64,000 nucleotides of DNA from Protonemura montana. Its lineage: Eukaryota > Arthropoda > Insecta > Plecoptera > Nemouridae. Shown piece after piece: positions 35,299-64,000 of the stretch. A model generated the notes under the pieces. It was given only the letters and a program-made list of their open reading frames with translations, was not told the DNA's origin and made no database searches. The translations under genes and the position numbers were made by a program. Every line of letters starts with the position of its first letter. Positions within the stretch are counted from its first letter, which is position 1. Location: the NCBI GenBank assembly GCA_947568835.1, contig OX387607.1, positions 6,262,001 through 6,326,000 of the forward strand. Reading direction: 5' to 3'.

Positions 35299-35320
35299 AA
35301 CCTAACCTAACCTAACCTAC
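35299..35320 (-). repeat. Interstitial TTAGG-type run (four units)
   Basis: AACCTAACC-type repeat, four units of the insect telomere motif on the minus strand, about 300 bp upstream of the presumed eag leader exon. Common as short scattered runs; no telomere relic is implied. Confidence 0.6.
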
Positions 35321-35604
35321 AGTTACATTAAAAAAGTGTATTTGGCGTTGCTAGATCTTATTCATTCAATAAATGTTACTGAAAGCTTAGTGAAACCAGC
35401 AAATCTAGTAGCTTCGGAACGCAAAAATTGTATTTACCAGTAAAGATAGCCTACCACACTTACTGACTTCCAACATTAACCAAAAAGCTCTTATGAGATA
35501 AGACTGTGTAAACGGCCATTTTAACTATGATATGTAAGATATATTTATATCTTGACAATAAAACTGCTAAGAAAAACATCTTTACATTGTTGAATTCCTT
35601 CCAG

Positions 35605-61643
<26,039 letters not shown>

Positions 61644-62544
61644 GTAAATATCACAACAAAAGACTAGCAAAATTCTTCAAGTGCCGGACTTTAATATGCG
61701 TTCATATGTTAACAGCACTTAAAAAAAAAAATTCAATTTGGTTGTGCCACTTCCGGAGCATAAAACTAGATAACGGGCAGTTATTTTCTTTAACGATCGA
61801 CCATGACCTAGTGTTTCAAACGATTTGCGAAGAAAATAGCCGCAATGGCTGCTGTAATCGTGTTAAGTTTTAAAACGTACCCACATTTTGACATAGCAAT
61901 AACAACGACACAGCGAATTTAACGGTCACCGGCCACCTTGAATTTTGAATCTGCTGCTTTGCAAAGAAGGCATTGACTGAGCTGTCAATTGAGTTTTCAG
62001 TAGTCTTTTCGAAGGGATATTGAAGCATGTTACATGTTTACCTCAAAATTATATTTTAAATTGAACTCTTTGCTAATTTCATAAAGTCAGTAGCAATAGT
62101 TTTTGACCATCTGTTCAGGCACAAATTCTAAATACAGATCACTCAACAACATACCACCTAGCAATGATACTACTATTACCAAAGATACTATTATAACCTT
62201 CGGTTATAAACACCTGATTAGTCAGAAAATATTGTCCGCCATGTTTCTTAAAAAAATGCTCTGTGATTACTTGAAATTAGCGAAGCACACAAGATGTTTG
62301 ATTCTTCAAATATTGTGGGCAGTCCCATATGATAACAAAGTTGAAACATTTTTTTGCGCTATGCTTGTGCTTGTGCTCATTGCTATGTCAATTTTGGGTA
62401 GACCTCTCAGAGTACTTTTTAACCTGGGCGCTTTGAAAAATAATCGAATAGCCTAGGAGGCTGGAGATCCAGACGTCTTTTTCATTCGAGGTATAGGTAT
62501 CTCGATAATTTTATTTATTAGCTGGGCTTTACTATGTACTGTTT
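61644..62544 (+). other. eag intron 2: no further exon recognised
   Basis: The 117-codon frame at 62103-62456 has two hydrophobic stretches but no recognisable match. It does not continue the Eag PAS sequence. Confidence 0.55.
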
Positions 62545-62675
62545 CGAAAACGGGTCTTGTGGCACAGATCTAATGGCGTCGGTAAATAAGTGGATGATGA
62601 TGATGAGGCTGCTGATGAATCAAACCTAGCCTAGAAGCGAGGAAGGTAAACCAGGTGCTGATACAGAGTAGTCAA
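62545..62675 (-). repeat. 5S-rRNA-derived SINE-like element (family A), 3' tail only
   Basis: GGGTCTTGTGGCACAGATC, TAATGGCGTCGGTAAATAAG, a GATGATGATGATGAGG run, AACCTAGCCTAGAAGCGAGG and CAGGTGCTGA match the 3' end of the copy at 17654. The rest of the element is absent (5' truncation). Confidence 0.75.
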
Positions 62676-63949
62676 GTAAAAAATGCATTCTTTTCCTAAA
62701 CGAGTGATACCCAAAAAAAATGTTTACTTATCTATTATTTAGGTTACAGTCGGCTTTAAACAATATAGACACATAACGAACAAATTCATCAACCTATGAA
62801 TTTTCATAAACTTCTCTACCAACCTTTGTTACCGAACCGAAATCCCATCATCATTTCGAATCACACGTCTACTCTAATTTCACAAACAGCCACGTAGGTA
62901 CTACATTTATGACCCGTAAGTGAATTGAAACTAGGCGTCGTTGTAGATTAGTGTACACAATAATCACCGTCGTCGACTGCGTCATACCGCCGTGTTGAGC
63001 GCCAGACCATTGGGACCTGGGAGCATCCTGGATACGTCATGGCGCTCCATGGTGATGTTTATGTGTTGTTGATATTATTCCTGAGGGATGATGTTGGGTT
63101 CAGTTGAAATTTAGGTGTTTCGATGAGAGTTCCATGTGTGATGGGTCGTGATGGGCCGTGAGTAGCTTTCTTGTTGTGGTTTATTTGGAAACTGTAAGAA
63201 AAAATCTCTCAAAACATGGAAAGTCAGTGCTGTAATTGACATCTTGCGAATAGATAGAAATAATTTGACAAAATCTTCGGTGATGTATAATTTATAATGG
63301 ATAATAAGGTAAAATGTGTAATGGAGAAGAACTATAGAATACAATTGTACAATTGTACAATTGTACTATAGAACTATACAATTTAGTTTAACGAAATTAT
63401 TTTATGTGGGTGATGTATGTACAGAATCCTCCTCAGAACTACAGATCAATTTTTACAGACATTTCTTGACTGTACCATAAAACCGAGTTTTTCTTGAAAA
63501 AAGATTGCCTTTTATTTGAGCACGTTTCTTTTTTGTTTTTTCCACACTTGCCAAAAATATACCCTTAACTAAGTAAAGGATAATGAACGAGATAAACGTA
63601 ATATGTTTGTGAAAAACGAGCCCTGCTCGATACATTTTTAATCACTTGTCTGCTACTCACGTGATTTCCAATTTTTTTCTTTAATGGAACTACCATTTTG
63701 TCTGCAAAATTTTGTGTGTTTCATATATATATTTTTTTTTTATTCATGACTTTTGTATTATTATTGAAGCATAAAAAGAAACGTATCAACAATTCCCTCT
63801 TCGTACTGTAACGAAGTGCAAGGAGAAAATACAAATATGACGGGGCTACGGGGTCTAAAACAGGCTGACAAGAAGTCAGAAATCTATCTGAACTGACAGA
63901 AATATTTTAATTTCACTGTATGTGGTAGAAAGTAATACCATACTTACTT
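62676..63949 (+). other. eag intron 2: no exon recognised
   Basis: Includes a three-unit ACAATTGT tandem palindrome (63341-63366), a T-rich microsatellite near 63724-63741 and the second copy of family F (63817-63885). Confidence 0.5.
63817..63885 (+). repeat. Family F short repeat, copy 2
   Basis: CTACGGGGTCTAAAACAG and GACAAGAAGTCAGAAATC correspond to 37494-37530. Flanks differ. Confidence 0.55.
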
Positions 63950-64000
63950 GCCTCTCAAAAATTGGTGCTCTATCGGGATTCGAACCCTGATCCTCACTTT
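63950..64000 (-). repeat. tRNA-related SINE-like repeat (family B), cut by the window end
   Basis: CTCTCAAAAATTGGTGCTC then ATCGGGATTCGAACCCTGAT and CCTCAC: the reverse B-box arm in the same order as at 60590-60625. The rest lies outside the window. Confidence 0.7.

Noticed and set aside
35299-35320. Telomere relic or chromosome-fusion point
   Set aside because: Only four TTAGG-type units; such short runs occur several times here and inside SINE tails.
62103-62456. Next eag exon or nested gene
   Set aside because: The 117-codon product does not continue the Eag PAS sequence, expected to begin VMQKS, and has no recognisable match.

Overview
This is an animal nuclear window, AT-rich with long introns and scattered short retroposons, almost certainly from an insect. 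Two protein-coding loci are recognisable, both on the + strand. The first is a complete coding set for the bZIP factor Atf3 (four coding exons, 15517-20059, 293 aa). The second is the 5' end of the voltage-gated K+ channel gene ether-a-go-go (eag): first coding exon 35888-35966, second 61543-61643, 25.6-kb intron between them, rest of the gene beyond the right edge. The insect call rests on the close match of both proteins to Drosophila Atf3 and Eag as I remember them, and on short TTAGG-type runs, the insect telomere motif. The species cannot be named from the sequence.

Layout. 1-15.4 kb: no recognised gene; repeats, and a candidate TATA/Inr core promoter near 10.5 kb in the right orientation to serve Atf3. 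15.4-22 kb: Atf3 with three introns (1501, 1422 and 738 bp), each carrying repeat material, and a long AU-rich 3' region. 22-29.5 kb: repeats only. 29.5-35.9 kb: a GC-richer block with a strong splice-donor match (30116), then the eag leader and first coding exon. 36-61.5 kb: eag intron 1, repeats and several hairpin-forming segments. 61.5-64 kb: eag exon 2 and the start of intron 2.

Repeats. At least six dispersed families recur: (A) a 5S-rRNA-headed, SINE3-like element of about 440 bp; (B) a tRNA-headed SINE-like element whose loci are repeatedly head-to-head inverted; (C) an element of up to about 350 bp with a conserved GC-richer core; (D) an element of about 310 bp; (E) a short unit, in one place tandemly repeated; (F) a shared 68-bp segment. 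Family letters are mine. They explain most of the longer non-genic reading frames.

The two genes have no obvious functional link. Atf3 is a stress and immune-responsive transcription factor; Eag is a neuronal K+ channel. I found no clear new multi-gene system. The most testable observations are two in-frame alternative splice choices in Atf3 (an acidic block and the leucine-zipper register), four upstream ORFs on the eag leader, the palindromic tRNA-SINE loci, and a compact alternative-hairpin segment ending in T6 inside eag intron 1.
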